Assembly: GCA_934098505.1 (NCBI GenBank)
Contig: CAKOOR010000013.1
Coordinates: forward strand, 1 to 22,510
DNA from: an uncultured Bacilli bacterium
GTDB lineage: Bacteria > Bacillota_I > Bacilli_A > RF39 > UBA660
Direction of reading: 5' to 3'
DNA: 22,510 bases
This document shows, one piece after another, positions 16,032-22,491 of the stretch (position 1 is the stretch's first letter; each line of letters opens with the position of its first letter). Below the pieces are notes generated by a model. It saw only the letters and a program-made list of their open reading frames with translations. It was not told the DNA's origin and made no database searches. The position numbers and the translations under genes are program-made.

Positions 16032-16655
16032 ATGATTAAAAATATTGTCTTTGATATTGGTAATGTTATTTTAAATTTTAATATTGAGGAAGTATTAAAT
16101 AAATATACAGCTGATAAAAAATTAAGAAAGTTTATTAAAGAAAATATTATTGACTCACCAGAATGGTTAGGATATGCGTTAATCGATATAGGATATGTTA
16201 AAGTAGAGGATGCGATTAAAATTGTTTGTGATCGCACTAATCATATAAATGATTTAGTTGTAAAAGACTTTTGGACAACTTATAATAATTTTGCTTTTAT
16301 AGATAATAGAATGTTAGATTTATTAAATAAATTAAAAGCAAAGGGTTATAAAATATATTTACTTTCTAATATAAATCCTTATACTTATGCTCTTATAAAA
16401 GAAAATTCAAATTTATTTACTATAGTTGATGGCTATGTTTTATCTTACGAGGTTCATATGGTTAAACCATATATAGGAATTTATAAAGAATTATTTAAAA
16501 AGTATTCTTTGATACCAAAGGAAACATTATTTATAGATGATAATGCTAGTAATATTAAAACTGCTCTTTCTTTAAAAATAAAGGGCGTTAGAGTAAAACC
16601 GGATAATTATGATGATTTAGTAAATAAATTAAAAAATAATAAAATAAAATTTTAA
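16032..16655 (+). CDS. HAD-superfamily phosphatase (YihX-like, subfamily IA)
   Basis: 207 residues. The ATG lies 1 base after the ABC transporter stop, and its SD (ACGGAG 16022-16027) is inside that gene, so the two are cotranslated. The HAD motifs are motif I FDIGNVI with nucleophile Asp8 (Gly10-Asn11 in place of the second Asp, as in YihX-type sugar-phosphate phosphatases), motif II LLSN with Ser112, motif III Lys145 in MVKP and motif IV LFIDDNASN (Asp169/Asp170). The helical cap lies at about residues 16-85. The likely reaction is hydrolysis of a small phosphorylated metabolite in the cytoplasm; the substrate cannot be read from the sequence. No functional link to the transporter is evident beyond the shared mRNA. 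Confidence 0.88.
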   Translation: MIKNIVFDIGNVILNFNIEEVLNKYTADKKLRKFIKENIIDSPEWLGYALIDIGYVKVEDAIKIVCDRTNHINDLVVKDFWTTYNNFAFIDNRMLDLLNKLKAKGYKIYLLSNINPYTYALIKENSNLFTIVDGYVLSYEVHMVKPYIGIYKELFKKYSLIPKETLFIDDNASNIKTALSLKIKGVRVKPDNYDDLVNKLKNNKIKF

Positions 16656-16660
16656 GAAAT

Positions 16661-16687
16661 AACCTCAATGAAAAGATTGGGGTTTTA
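16661..16687 (+). terminator. Rho-independent terminator
   Basis: AACCTCAAT (16661-16669), loop GAAAAG, ATTGGGGTT (16676-16684) with one U-G pair, then TT. It ends the ABC-HAD operon. The T tract is short. Confidence 0.75.
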
Positions 16688-16712
16688 TTGTGTAGGGAGT
16701 CTATGCTATAAT
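16684..16712 (+). promoter_or_regulatory. Extended -10 promoter of the 198-aa gene
   Basis: TGC-TATAAT at 16704-16712. A poor -35 (TTTATT 16684-16689) lies in the T tract of the preceding terminator. Confidence 0.6.
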
Positions 16713-16738
16713 ATTTTACAGTTTATGGAGGATAAGTA

Positions 16739-17335
16739 ATGACTTTAGATGAAAAAGTAAAAATTATTGAGGAAGGTAAAGAAAAAGATTATTTGTTTAT
16801 TTCCCCTAGAATTATTAAGCCCGGTGCTAAATTAGTTGAAAATTATGAAACTTTAAATTTATATGAAAAAATGGCGGAAAATACAAAAAAATTTGCCGAA
16901 AATGTTGTTGTTGACTTAATTTTAAACGCTAATTATACTGGAGAAGAAGTAAAAAGATATTTAAGCTTTTACTTGATTTTTTGTGGAGATTTTAATGATT
17001 TACCTGATGATATGGGAAATATGATGGATTTTTTAGAACAAAATAAAGATAGAATTGTTGCTGTATGTAGAGGTTTAAAAGATACTGAACAAAGAAATTT
17101 TTTTGTTGGTTTTTTACAATCAGAAACGGTTAATAATTATTACTATTTTTATTTGAATTTGGCTAAATTGTTTGAAGAATTTGATAAAAATAATATTAAA
17201 TATGACATAGATTTTAAAATAGATAGATCTATTAATGCTTTATATAGGGATGATAGTGTAACTAGATTTGTGGTAAGTTGTTCTCCTAAAAAAGAACTAA
17301 ACGATGGTAGTTCTTTGAAAAGAAGAAGAAAATAA
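16739..17335 (+). CDS. Unknown cytoplasmic protein, 198 aa
   Basis: The start ATG 16739 has GGAGGAT at 16727-16733. The protein is soluble and mainly helical in its first 150 residues, with a Phe/Tyr-rich stretch (NYYYFYLNLAKLFEEF) near 132-147. A beta-like segment (RFVVSCSPKKEL) precedes a strongly basic end, SLKRRRK. There is no signal peptide, membrane helix or known catalytic motif. It is a single-gene unit between two terminators. I do not recognise the family. The basic tail might contact nucleic acid, but that is speculative. Confidence 0.75.
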   Translation: MTLDEKVKIIEEGKEKDYLFISPRIIKPGAKLVENYETLNLYEKMAENTKKFAENVVVDLILNANYTGEEVKRYLSFYLIFCGDFNDLPDDMGNMMDFLEQNKDRIVAVCRGLKDTEQRNFFVGFLQSETVNNYYYFYLNLAKLFEEFDKNNIKYDIDFKIDRSINALYRDDSVTRFVVSCSPKKELNDGSSLKRRRK

Positions 17336-17390
17336 GTATTGATTGATATATATAATAAATTTTAGTGTTTATATTATTTCAAGTATTAAT

Positions 17391-17421
17391 AAATTATAGG
17401 CAGAAACGTCTATAATTTTTT
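17391..17421 (+). terminator. Rho-independent terminator
   Basis: An 11-bp stem, AAATTATAGGC (17391-17401) with GTCTATAATTT (17408-17418), loop AGAAAC, T run to 17421. Confidence 0.85.
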
Positions 17422-17458
17422 CAATATAATAAAAAAATATTAAAATATATTTAAAATA

Positions 17459-17467
17459 TGCTATAAT
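17459..17467 (+). promoter_or_regulatory. Extended -10 promoter of the lipoprotein gene
   Basis: TGC-TATAAT at 17459-17467, with no recognisable -35 in the A-rich DNA upstream. Confidence 0.6.
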
Positions 17468-17492
17468 AGTTGTAATTTTTTAAGGAGAAATT

Positions 17493-18035
17493 ATGGATAA
17501 GTATAAATTAGTTCAGATTAAGAAGAGATTAATCGCATTAGGATTAGCAGGGGTAATGCTTGGAACCTCTGGATGTACAAGTAGTAAAGATGAAAACAAA
17601 GAGCCAAGTAGAGTTTCTATTTCGCAAGAATATTCGAACATTGATGATTATTATATATATGTTATACGAAATGGTGAAGCCGTAAAGTTATATAATGCTC
17701 AAAATGTATACTTACTTTATAATAAAGAAACTTACGAAGTAAATGAGTATATATTTAAAAGTCCAGTTACAATGTTTGGAGGAGTAGAATTATACGATTT
17801 GGAAACAGAAGAAATGTTAGCGTATGGTAATGGTATAGCTACAGCTTATAATAAAGAATTTTATCAATACTTAGTAGAGTCTAATTATCAAGTGTGTCTT
17901 ACTGACGCTGGTAATTACGTAGAGGGCCTTGTTGCGGGGGATTATTATTCACTAGATGAAATTAAAGAGTTAGAACCGCAAATAGAAAAAGGCTTAAAAA
18001 TTATTAATAAATCAAAAGCTAAAGCTTTAAAATAA
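17493..18035 (+). CDS. Putative lipoprotein of unknown function
   Basis: The start ATG 17493 has AAGGAG at 17482-17487. 180 residues. The N-terminus has basic residues (KKR at 10-12), a hydrophobic core and TSGC with Cys28, which could be the lipidated residue after signal peptidase II cleavage. Position -3 is Thr rather than Leu, so the lipobox is imperfect. A charged spacer (SSKDENKEPSR) follows, then a small alpha/beta domain rich in Tyr and Glu (about 48-165). Its strand pairs include YYIYVIRNGEAVKLYNAQ and TYEVNEYIF. There is no known catalytic motif. The function of the exposed domain is unknown. Confidence 0.72.
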   Translation: MDKYKLVQIKKRLIALGLAGVMLGTSGCTSSKDENKEPSRVSISQEYSNIDDYYIYVIRNGEAVKLYNAQNVYLLYNKETYEVNEYIFKSPVTMFGGVELYDLETEEMLAYGNGIATAYNKEFYQYLVESNYQVCLTDAGNYVEGLVAGDYYSLDEIKELEPQIEKGLKIINKSKAKALK

Positions 18036-18073
18036 ATTGGTCATTATTAACTAGTATATTTAGTTGGAATTAT

Positions 18074-18109
18074 AAGACTTTAAAACTATAAACGTTAAAG
18101 AGTCTTTTT
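18074..18109 (+). terminator. Rho-independent terminator
   Basis: AAGACT (18074-18079) pairs with AGTCTT (18101-18106). Four further pairs (TTAA/TTAA) follow after a 2-base bulge, then a T run. Confidence 0.7.
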
Positions 18110-18340
18110 ATTTTTTGATTAATTAAATATCCTTCTTTTTTAGCATGATTTATTTGTAAAACACGTAAATTCATTATTTTACCTTTATAAATTAAGCTCA
18201 AATTAAATAATTTAAATATATTCTTCAATTTGTTGTCGAATATATATCTATAAACTTTTTTACTCCTTAACAATTTGATAAGCATATACTAATGTTTTAA
18301 TATGAATTTGGAGATATGTTTCAGAAAATGTTAATTTTTA
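18110..18340. other. Intergenic stretch without a supported gene
   Basis: It lies between the lipoprotein terminator and the promoter at 18341. The minus strand has a 71-codon open frame (18070-18285). A part starting MNLRVLQINHAKKEGYLI with AAAGGT upstream looks coding-like, but the frame runs through the terminator hairpin and the full-length start has no usable SD. It may be a remnant of an old gene. Nothing else is seen. Confidence 0.3.
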
Positions 18341-18349
18341 TGATAAAAT
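18341..18349 (+). promoter_or_regulatory. Extended -10 promoter of the DUF6414-like gene
   Basis: TGA-TAAAAT at 18341-18349, just before the AGAGGTGAG ribosome binding site (18357-18365). No clear -35. Confidence 0.45.
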
Positions 18350-18369
18350 ATTATCTAGAGGTGAGAAAA

Positions 18370-19176
18370 ATGCTTAGAAAAATATTATATGCTGATACTG
18401 AAGCATTAGATAATTATATTTCAATAATAGATGGATATACTTATGAAGAACAGGAAATTATTCAAAGTACTACAACTAATAAAGGAGGAAAAGCAGGGGT
18501 TGGATTTAAAACCGCAAATATTGAAGAAAATTTGGGAAAGCAAAACGAAGAAAAAATATCTTTAAATGCAAAAATAACTGATGCTAGTAAACTAGATAAA
18601 ATAATAAAGTATTTAAAATCTGAAGATTCCTTAAAATATTATGAAAATATTAATGAAGAAATTTGGAAAGATATTTCTAGAGATGATTTCGTAGAAGTTT
18701 TGGTAACTCCCCGCTTTTCTAAATTAGAAGAAGTTACCAGTGCCGCAAATACATTTAAGAAATTAGTTAATGCTTTAGAACCTTTTTTAGGGGAAGATTA
18801 TTTGGACGAAAAAACTAATGAGGCATTGTCTGGTTTTGAGCGATTGTCAAATTCACAAAATAAAAATTCATTATCTTGTGTCTTTAATTTTGATGATAAA
18901 AAATATCCAATGATAGGTAATATAGATAAGATGTATTTAAAAACATCTAAAGATAATTTTGTATCACAAGTATATATGTTGTGTAAGATACAGAGAAAAA
19001 TAGAAAAAGGAGCCAGCATTTGTTTGGATGAAATTTTTGAAGAAATTAAATCTATGGCTCTAAATAGAGAACAACGAAGGAAGTTGAACCCAAAAGATAT
19101 TTCAAATCCAGTAGAAATTAAAGATAAAATAAATGGACCAGCATTTGTAGTAATACCTATAGCCATTTATCAATAA
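18370..19176 (+). CDS. DUF6414-like protein
   Basis: The start is ATG 18370 (268 aa), with AGAGGTGAG at 18357-18365; an in-frame ATG at 18316 has an SD only 2 bases away and adds residues unlike the family start. The N-terminus LRKILYADTEALDNYISII resembles the opening of DUF6414 proteins (Y-x-D-x-x-x-L-x-x-Y). Next comes a Ser/Thr/Gly-rich stretch (about 34-50), then a middle segment, DDFVEVLVTPRFSKLEEV, like the family's DFV-strand region. The C-terminal half has two Cys (near CVFNF and LCKIQ) and ends in the hydrophobic strand GPAFVVIPIAIYQ. The protein is soluble. I have seen this family annotated as unknown; its activity is not established. The family call is from memory of the motif pattern. 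Confidence 0.55.
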   Translation: MLRKILYADTEALDNYISIIDGYTYEEQEIIQSTTTNKGGKAGVGFKTANIEENLGKQNEEKISLNAKITDASKLDKIIKYLKSEDSLKYYENINEEIWKDISRDDFVEVLVTPRFSKLEEVTSAANTFKKLVNALEPFLGEDYLDEKTNEALSGFERLSNSQNKNSLSCVFNFDDKKYPMIGNIDKMYLKTSKDNFVSQVYMLCKIQRKIEKGASICLDEIFEEIKSMALNREQRRKLNPKDISNPVEIKDKINGPAFVVIPIAIYQ

Positions 19177-19258
19177 TTATGATATGAATTAAGATAAGTG
19201 AAAAAATGTTAAAATTGATATGGTATTGCCCTAAAAGTAATAGTATATAGTATTTACC

Positions 19259-19282
19259 CATCCTTTATTTAGGATGTTTTTT
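19259..19282 (+). terminator. Rho-independent terminator
   Basis: CATCCT (19259-19264), loop TTATTT, AGGATG (19271-19276) and TTTTTT. It ends the DUF6414-like transcript, 83 bases past its stop. Confidence 0.85.
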
Positions 19283-19292
19283 AATACATAAG

Positions 19293-19318
19293 AAAAATCG
19301 AACCGAAAAGGTTCGATT
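19293..19318 (-). terminator. Minus-strand terminator
   Basis: On the minus strand a perfect 9-bp stem, AATCGAACC/GGTTCGATT (19297-19304 plus the flanking pair, and 19310-19318), is followed by TTTTT (A run 19293-19297). This orientation implies a transcript arriving from the right. Confidence 0.75.
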
Positions 19319-19565
19319 AAATATCAATCTGGAGCCTTAATTTTTCTTTTATTCGAAAAATTATACTCCCAAGATTGATTAAATCAACTAAATAGATTAT
19401 ATAAAAATTATTATTAATTTTCAAGCTCATTATAGAAAATAATAAGAATTTAAATAAAAATAGTATAATTAAATAAGAGTAAATGCTGATAAAAATAAAG
19501 AAAGAGAAAGATAAATTACAATTTATCAAGCAGATTGATTTTAATATTAAAAAAATTTTATTCAC
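19317..19565 (-). CDS. Possible small membrane protein, 82 aa
   Basis: The start would be GTG at 19565 (minus strand), with AAGG five bases upstream. The product is very hydrophobic: one or two TM segments at about 16-46 (NLSFSFFIFISIYSYLIILF) and a basic C-terminal part (FRIKEKLRLQIDI). Its stop lies at the edge of a perfect minus-strand terminator, which is the main argument that it is expressed. Against it are the extreme AT content (hydrophobic frames arise by chance), a weak SD and no promoter I can place. It could be the relic of a longer gene. Confidence 0.35.
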   Translation of the reverse strand: MNKIFLILKSICLINCNLSFSFFIFISIYSYLIILFLFKFLLFSIMSLKINNNFYIIYLVDLINLGSIIFRIKEKLRLQIDI

Positions 19566-19594
19566 TAAAACCTTATTTTAATAAAATTTATACC

Positions 19595-19635
19595 AAAAAG
19601 TAAGTATCTAACAAAAAAGTGCATACTTACTTTTT
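19595..19635 (+). promoter_or_regulatory. Putative HxlR operator of the MBL gene
   Basis: A perfect 13-bp inverted repeat, AAAAAGTAAGTAT (19595-19607) with ATACTTACTTTTT (19623-19635). The right arm covers the -35. It contains AAAAAGTGCATACTTAC (19614-19630), which recurs with one change at 20544-20560 before the HxlR gene. Confidence 0.65.
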
Positions 19636-19655
19636 CTTTTTCATTATTCTATAAT
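19627..19655 (+). promoter_or_regulatory. Promoter of the MBL-like gene
   Basis: TTACTT (19627-19632), a 17-base spacer and TATAAT (19650-19655). The -35 sits inside the inverted repeat. Confidence 0.65.
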
Positions 19656-19712
19656 TTAATTGTCAAGGAAAAGTGCACACCTCTTTGAACAGAAAATTAG
19701 GAGGAAATAAAA

Positions 19713-20504
19713 ATGGAAAATAAAAGGATAAATTTAGATAAAGGATATGTTTTGGTTTATGATTTTGGAAATGTAAAAGTTCATAATTACAATACAGCAG
19801 ATTATATTGATGACCAAGTTATTTTACTTGAAAAAAATAAAAAGGTAGTTGTTATTGAATCACCTGCATTCTATGACAATAATAAAGAATTAGAAAAATA
19901 TATTGAATCATTAGGAGTAAAACTTGATGGTGTATTACTTTCATATCATATGGGAGGAGGAACATTCTTAAAAGATTCTAAAAAATATGCTACTAAAAAG
20001 GCTGATGAATATGGACATATTGGTGGAGGAAAAGTATTAGTTGACAATTTTACAAAGGCATTTGGAGAATCATTTGATAATAATATACATCATGTAACTG
20101 ATTATATTAATGGAGGCACTATTACTTTAGCAGATATAAAAATGAATATTATTCCAACAGGTGATGCTTTTGATATTGAAATACCAGAAATAAACTCTAT
20201 ATATACTCATATGTTAGGTAGTGATTGTCATTCTATTATTGCTGGTGTAGATCATGCAAATGCCATGATTGATATATTAAAAGGGTATATAGAAAAAAAT
20301 TATAATTTGATTTTAACATCGCATTATATTCCAGAAGATATTAAAGCAGTTGATACCAAAATAGCATATATTGAAACTTTATTAAATATTGCTAGTACAT
20401 GTAATAGTAAAGATGAAATGATAGAAAAAGTTAAAGAAGAATATCCAAATTATAGTGGTGTTAATTATCTTGAAATGACAGCTGGCTTCTTCTTTGGAGA
20501 ATAA
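19713..20504 (+). CDS. Metallo-beta-lactamase-fold-like protein
   Basis: The start ATG 19713 has AGGAGG at 19699-19704. 263 residues, about the usual size of a single MBL domain. The order of elements fits the fold: strand-rich N-terminus, VVVIESPAFYDN (45-56), LDGVLLSYHMGGG (71-83) where active enzymes carry THxHxDHxGG, IIPTGDAFD (146-154), HMLGSDCHSIIAGVDHA (166-182) and LILTSHYIPED (199-209). The HxHxDH metal site is not conserved; only scattered His remain (79, 166, 173, 181, 204). It is therefore either inactive, binds metal differently, or is a binding protein. It has its own promoter with an operator shared with the HxlR-macro-SirTM operon directly downstream. A role in oxidant or electrophile defence is inferred from that context. 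Confidence 0.7.
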   Translation: MENKRINLDKGYVLVYDFGNVKVHNYNTADYIDDQVILLEKNKKVVVIESPAFYDNNKELEKYIESLGVKLDGVLLSYHMGGGTFLKDSKKYATKKADEYGHIGGGKVLVDNFTKAFGESFDNNIHHVTDYINGGTITLADIKMNIIPTGDAFDIEIPEINSIYTHMLGSDCHSIIAGVDHANAMIDILKGYIEKNYNLILTSHYIPEDIKAVDTKIAYIETLLNIASTCNSKDEMIEKVKEEYPNYSGVNYLEMTAGFFFGE

Positions 20505-20508
20505 TTAT

Positions 20509-20533
20509 AAAGTGAAGTAAAATTCACTTTTTT
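20509..20533 (+). terminator. Rho-independent terminator
   Basis: A perfect 8-bp stem, AAAGTGAA (20509-20516) with TTCACTTT (20523-20530), and a T run to 20533. It separates the MBL transcript from the HxlR operon. Confidence 0.85.
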
Positions 20534-20535
20534 AA

Positions 20536-20566
20536 TACTTACCAAAAAGTGCGTACTTACCAAAAA
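20536..20566 (+). promoter_or_regulatory. Putative HxlR operator of the HxlR-macro-SirTM operon
   Basis: A 13-base direct repeat, TACTTACCAAAAA, at 20536-20548 and 20554-20566 (18-base period). The second copy contains the -35. AAAAAGTGCGTACTTAC (20544-20560) matches 16 of 17 bases of the element before the MBL gene. Confidence 0.65.
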
Positions 20567-20585
20567 CATCATATAATGGTATAAT
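20557..20585 (+). promoter_or_regulatory. Promoter of the HxlR-macro-SirTM operon
   Basis: TTACCA (20557-20562), a 17-base spacer and an extended -10, TGG-TATAAT (20577-20585). A second TATAAT at 20572-20577 has no good -35. The predicted start (about 20592) lies on the AGGAG ribosome binding site. Confidence 0.65.
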
Positions 20586-20604
20586 GAGTTAGGAGTTGAT
20601 AATT

Positions 20605-20922
20605 ATGGCTAAAGTTTATACAAACTGTCCTGTTGAATATACGGCATCTATTATTTCAAATAAATGGAAAGCTTTAATTTTGAGAGATTTAATTACTGGT
20701 ACCAAAAGATATAATGAACTTAATAGATCTGTTGTTGGAATATCTGCAAAGGTTTTAACACAAAATTTAAAAGACTTGGAGAATGACGGTATAGTTAAAA
20801 GAAAAGTCTATCCTGTAGTTCCACCAAAAGTAGAATATTCACTAACTGAAAAAGGTATGGAACTTAAATGCGTTCTTGATATGATGAAAGAATTTGGTAT
20901 TAAGTATAAGGATCAAAAATGA
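20605..20922 (+). CDS. HxlR-family transcriptional regulator
   Basis: The start is ATG 20605 (105 aa), 9 bases after AGGAG (20591-20595); the in-frame TTG at 20596 has no spacing. The family signature is clear: Cys8 followed by PVEYTASIISNKWKALI, the winged-helix core with GTKRYNELNRSVVGISAKVL and LTQNLKDLENDGIVKRKVY, and the wing PPKVEYSLTEKG. HxlR proteins are dimeric DNA-binding regulators. In YodB and HypR of Bacillus an N-terminal Cys senses quinones, diamide or hypochlorite, and Cys8 here sits at that place. Two shared operator elements suggest that it represses both its own operon and the upstream MBL gene. Its TGA stop overlaps the start of the macrodomain gene (ATGA), so it is translationally coupled to it. 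Confidence 0.92.
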   Translation: MAKVYTNCPVEYTASIISNKWKALILRDLITGTKRYNELNRSVVGISAKVLTQNLKDLENDGIVKRKVYPVVPPKVEYSLTEKGMELKCVLDMMKEFGIKYKDQK

Positions 20923-21683
20923 GCAAAGAAAAATTGTTATTAAAGATAATAGAATATTTAATTCAAGAAAATAATTATGATATTGAAATACCTTATTCTT
21001 ACGAAAGTTTAAAAAAATTGTATAAGACACTTGTTAATATAAGATTGCCTAAACCAATAAATGAAGAGATTTTAAAGTTAGAAGATGAATATTTAGGTTT
21101 AGAATTAAAAGATAAAAAAATAGTTGATGTTAATTCTTTAAAGAAAAACGAAGATAATATAATTTTGTGGCAAGGAGATATTACTACTTTAAAGTGTGAT
21201 GTTATTGTTAATGCTGGTAACAAAGAGGGATTAGGTTGTTTCAATCCAAGTCATGTTTGTGTAGATAATGTAATTCATACTAATGCAGGAATGAGATTAA
21301 GACTTGAATGTAATAAAATTTTAAAAGGTAAAGAACTTTCTACTGGTGAAATAATTGTATGTGATGCTTATAACCTACCTAGTAAAAAAGTGATTACAAC
21401 AGTAGGACCTCAAATTATAAATGAAGTAACAAAACAAAACGAGTTAGATTTATCTAATTGTTACAAAAATTCCTTAGAGTATGCTATTAAGAATGGTTAT
21501 AGTTCTATTGCTTTTCCTAGTATATCAACAGGACTGTTTAGTTATCCAATAAATAAGGCGAAAATAATTGCCTATAACTCAGTTAAAGAAATACTAAGTA
21601 AGTATAAAACAAATATAAGAGTTATATTTAATGTTTTTAGTGAGAGTGATTATAATGAATACAGAAAATTATTTAAAAATTAA
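20919..21683 (+). CDS. Zinc-containing macrodomain protein-ADP-ribose hydrolase
   Basis: 254 residues. The start ATG 20919 overlaps the HxlR stop. An N-terminal helical extension (1-75) precedes the macrodomain, as in SirTM-linked macrodomain proteins. Landmarks are LWQGDIT (83-89), CDVIVNAGN (93-101), the zinc ligand pattern Cys107-(4)-His112-(1)-Cys114, VDNVIHTNAGMRLRLEC (115-131), VGPQI (162-166) and the ligand-binding loop IAFPSISTGLFSYP (197-210). Enzymes of this class remove ADP-ribose that SirTM puts on its target, the lipoylated GcvH-like carrier GcvH-L. The next gene starts inside this one (29-base overlap), so eraser and writer are made together. The cellular site is the cytoplasm. 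The target is inferred from the family, since GcvH-L is not in the window. Confidence 0.93.
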   Translation: MSKEKLLLKIIEYLIQENNYDIEIPYSYESLKKLYKTLVNIRLPKPINEEILKLEDEYLGLELKDKKIVDVNSLKKNEDNIILWQGDITTLKCDVIVNAGNKEGLGCFNPSHVCVDNVIHTNAGMRLRLECNKILKGKELSTGEIIVCDAYNLPSKKVITTVGPQIINEVTKQNELDLSNCYKNSLEYAIKNGYSSIAFPSISTGLFSYPINKAKIIAYNSVKEILSKYKTNIRVIFNVFSESDYNEYRKLFKN

Positions 21684-22491
21684 AGATTTAATAAAAAATT
21701 CGGATGCAATCGTTATTGGGGCTGGAGCTGGATTATCAGCATCAGCAGGAATTGATTATTCAAGAGAAAGTTTTAAAAAGAATTTTCCAGAATTAGTGAT
21801 GAATTATGGTATGACAGATATGTATACATCTAGTTTTTATGATTTTAATACTGAAGAAGAAAGATGGAGTTATTGGGCAAAACACATTAACTATTCTTTT
21901 ATTGCTCCACCTCCATTAAGGGCATATAAAGAATTATTAGAAATAGTAAAAGATAAAAACTATTTTGTTATTACTACAAATGTTGATGGGCAATTTGAGA
22001 AATCGGGTTTTGAACATGATAAAGTATTTGAAGTTCAAGGTAGTTATGGAAAAATGCAATGTTCTAAAGGTTGTCATAATAAATTATATGATGATACTGA
22101 ATTGGTTAAAAAAATGCTGAAATCTAAAGACAACTTAAGAGTTGATAGTAATCTCATACCATATTGTCCTGTATGTGGAGAAAAAATGGAGATAAATATT
22201 AGAAAAGATGCTTTCTTTGTTGAAGATGATAATTGGAATAAACTCAGTAATAATTATGAAGAGTTTATTAATGATAATATAAATAAAAAATTAATTTTAA
22301 TCGAATTAGGTGTTGGATTTAATACACCTGGAATCATTAGATTCCCATTTGAAAAATTAGCGTATACACATGATAATGTTACTTTAATAAGAATAAATGA
22401 TAAATATAATGATATGGCTTATGAATTAAAGAATAAAGCCATATGTATTAAAGATGATTGTGCAAATGCTATTACAAACATTTTAAAGTAA
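21655..22491 (+). CDS. Class M sirtuin (SirTM), protein ADP-ribosyltransferase
   Basis: The start is ATG 21655 (278 aa), with GAGAG at 21642-21646, inside the macrodomain gene; ATG 21631 would add nine residues and has no clear SD. The sirtuin NAD site is present: GAGAGLSASAGIDY (22-35) and TTNVDGQF (107-114; Asn109, Asp111). Where deacetylase sirtuins have the catalytic His before Gly, this protein has VQG with Gln128, a class M hallmark. The zinc ribbon is Cys136-x3-Cys140 and Cys171-x2-Cys174. Characterised SirTM enzymes lack deacetylase activity and ADP-ribosylate lipoylated GcvH-L, in a response linked to oxidative stress. The linked macrodomain reverses this. It is the last gene seen in the operon; no terminator is visible before the window ends, so GcvH-L or a lipoate ligase could follow. 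Confidence 0.94.
   Translation: MNTENYLKIKDLIKNSDAIVIGAGAGLSASAGIDYSRESFKKNFPELVMNYGMTDMYTSSFYDFNTEEERWSYWAKHINYSFIAPPPLRAYKELLEIVKDKNYFVITTNVDGQFEKSGFEHDKVFEVQGSYGKMQCSKGCHNKLYDDTELVKKMLKSKDNLRVDSNLIPYCPVCGEKMEINIRKDAFFVEDDNWNKLSNNYEEFINDNINKKLILIELGVGFNTPGIIRFPFEKLAYTHDNVTLIRINDKYNDMAYELKNKAICIKDDCANAITNILK

Noticed and set aside
18070..18285. 71-codon minus-strand open frame with a coding-like core
   Set aside because: It runs through the plus-strand terminator hairpin, its start lacks an SD and no promoter is seen. At most it is a relic, mentioned in the intergenic entry.
18798..19166. 122-codon minus-strand frame inside the DUF6414-like gene
   Set aside because: It is antisense to a gene with a good SD, promoter and terminator, with no independent support.
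19210..19254. Tiny plus-strand frame beginning MLKLIWYCPKSNSI
   Set aside because: Fourteen codons before a stop, with no SD. It could be a gene remnant but cannot be supported.
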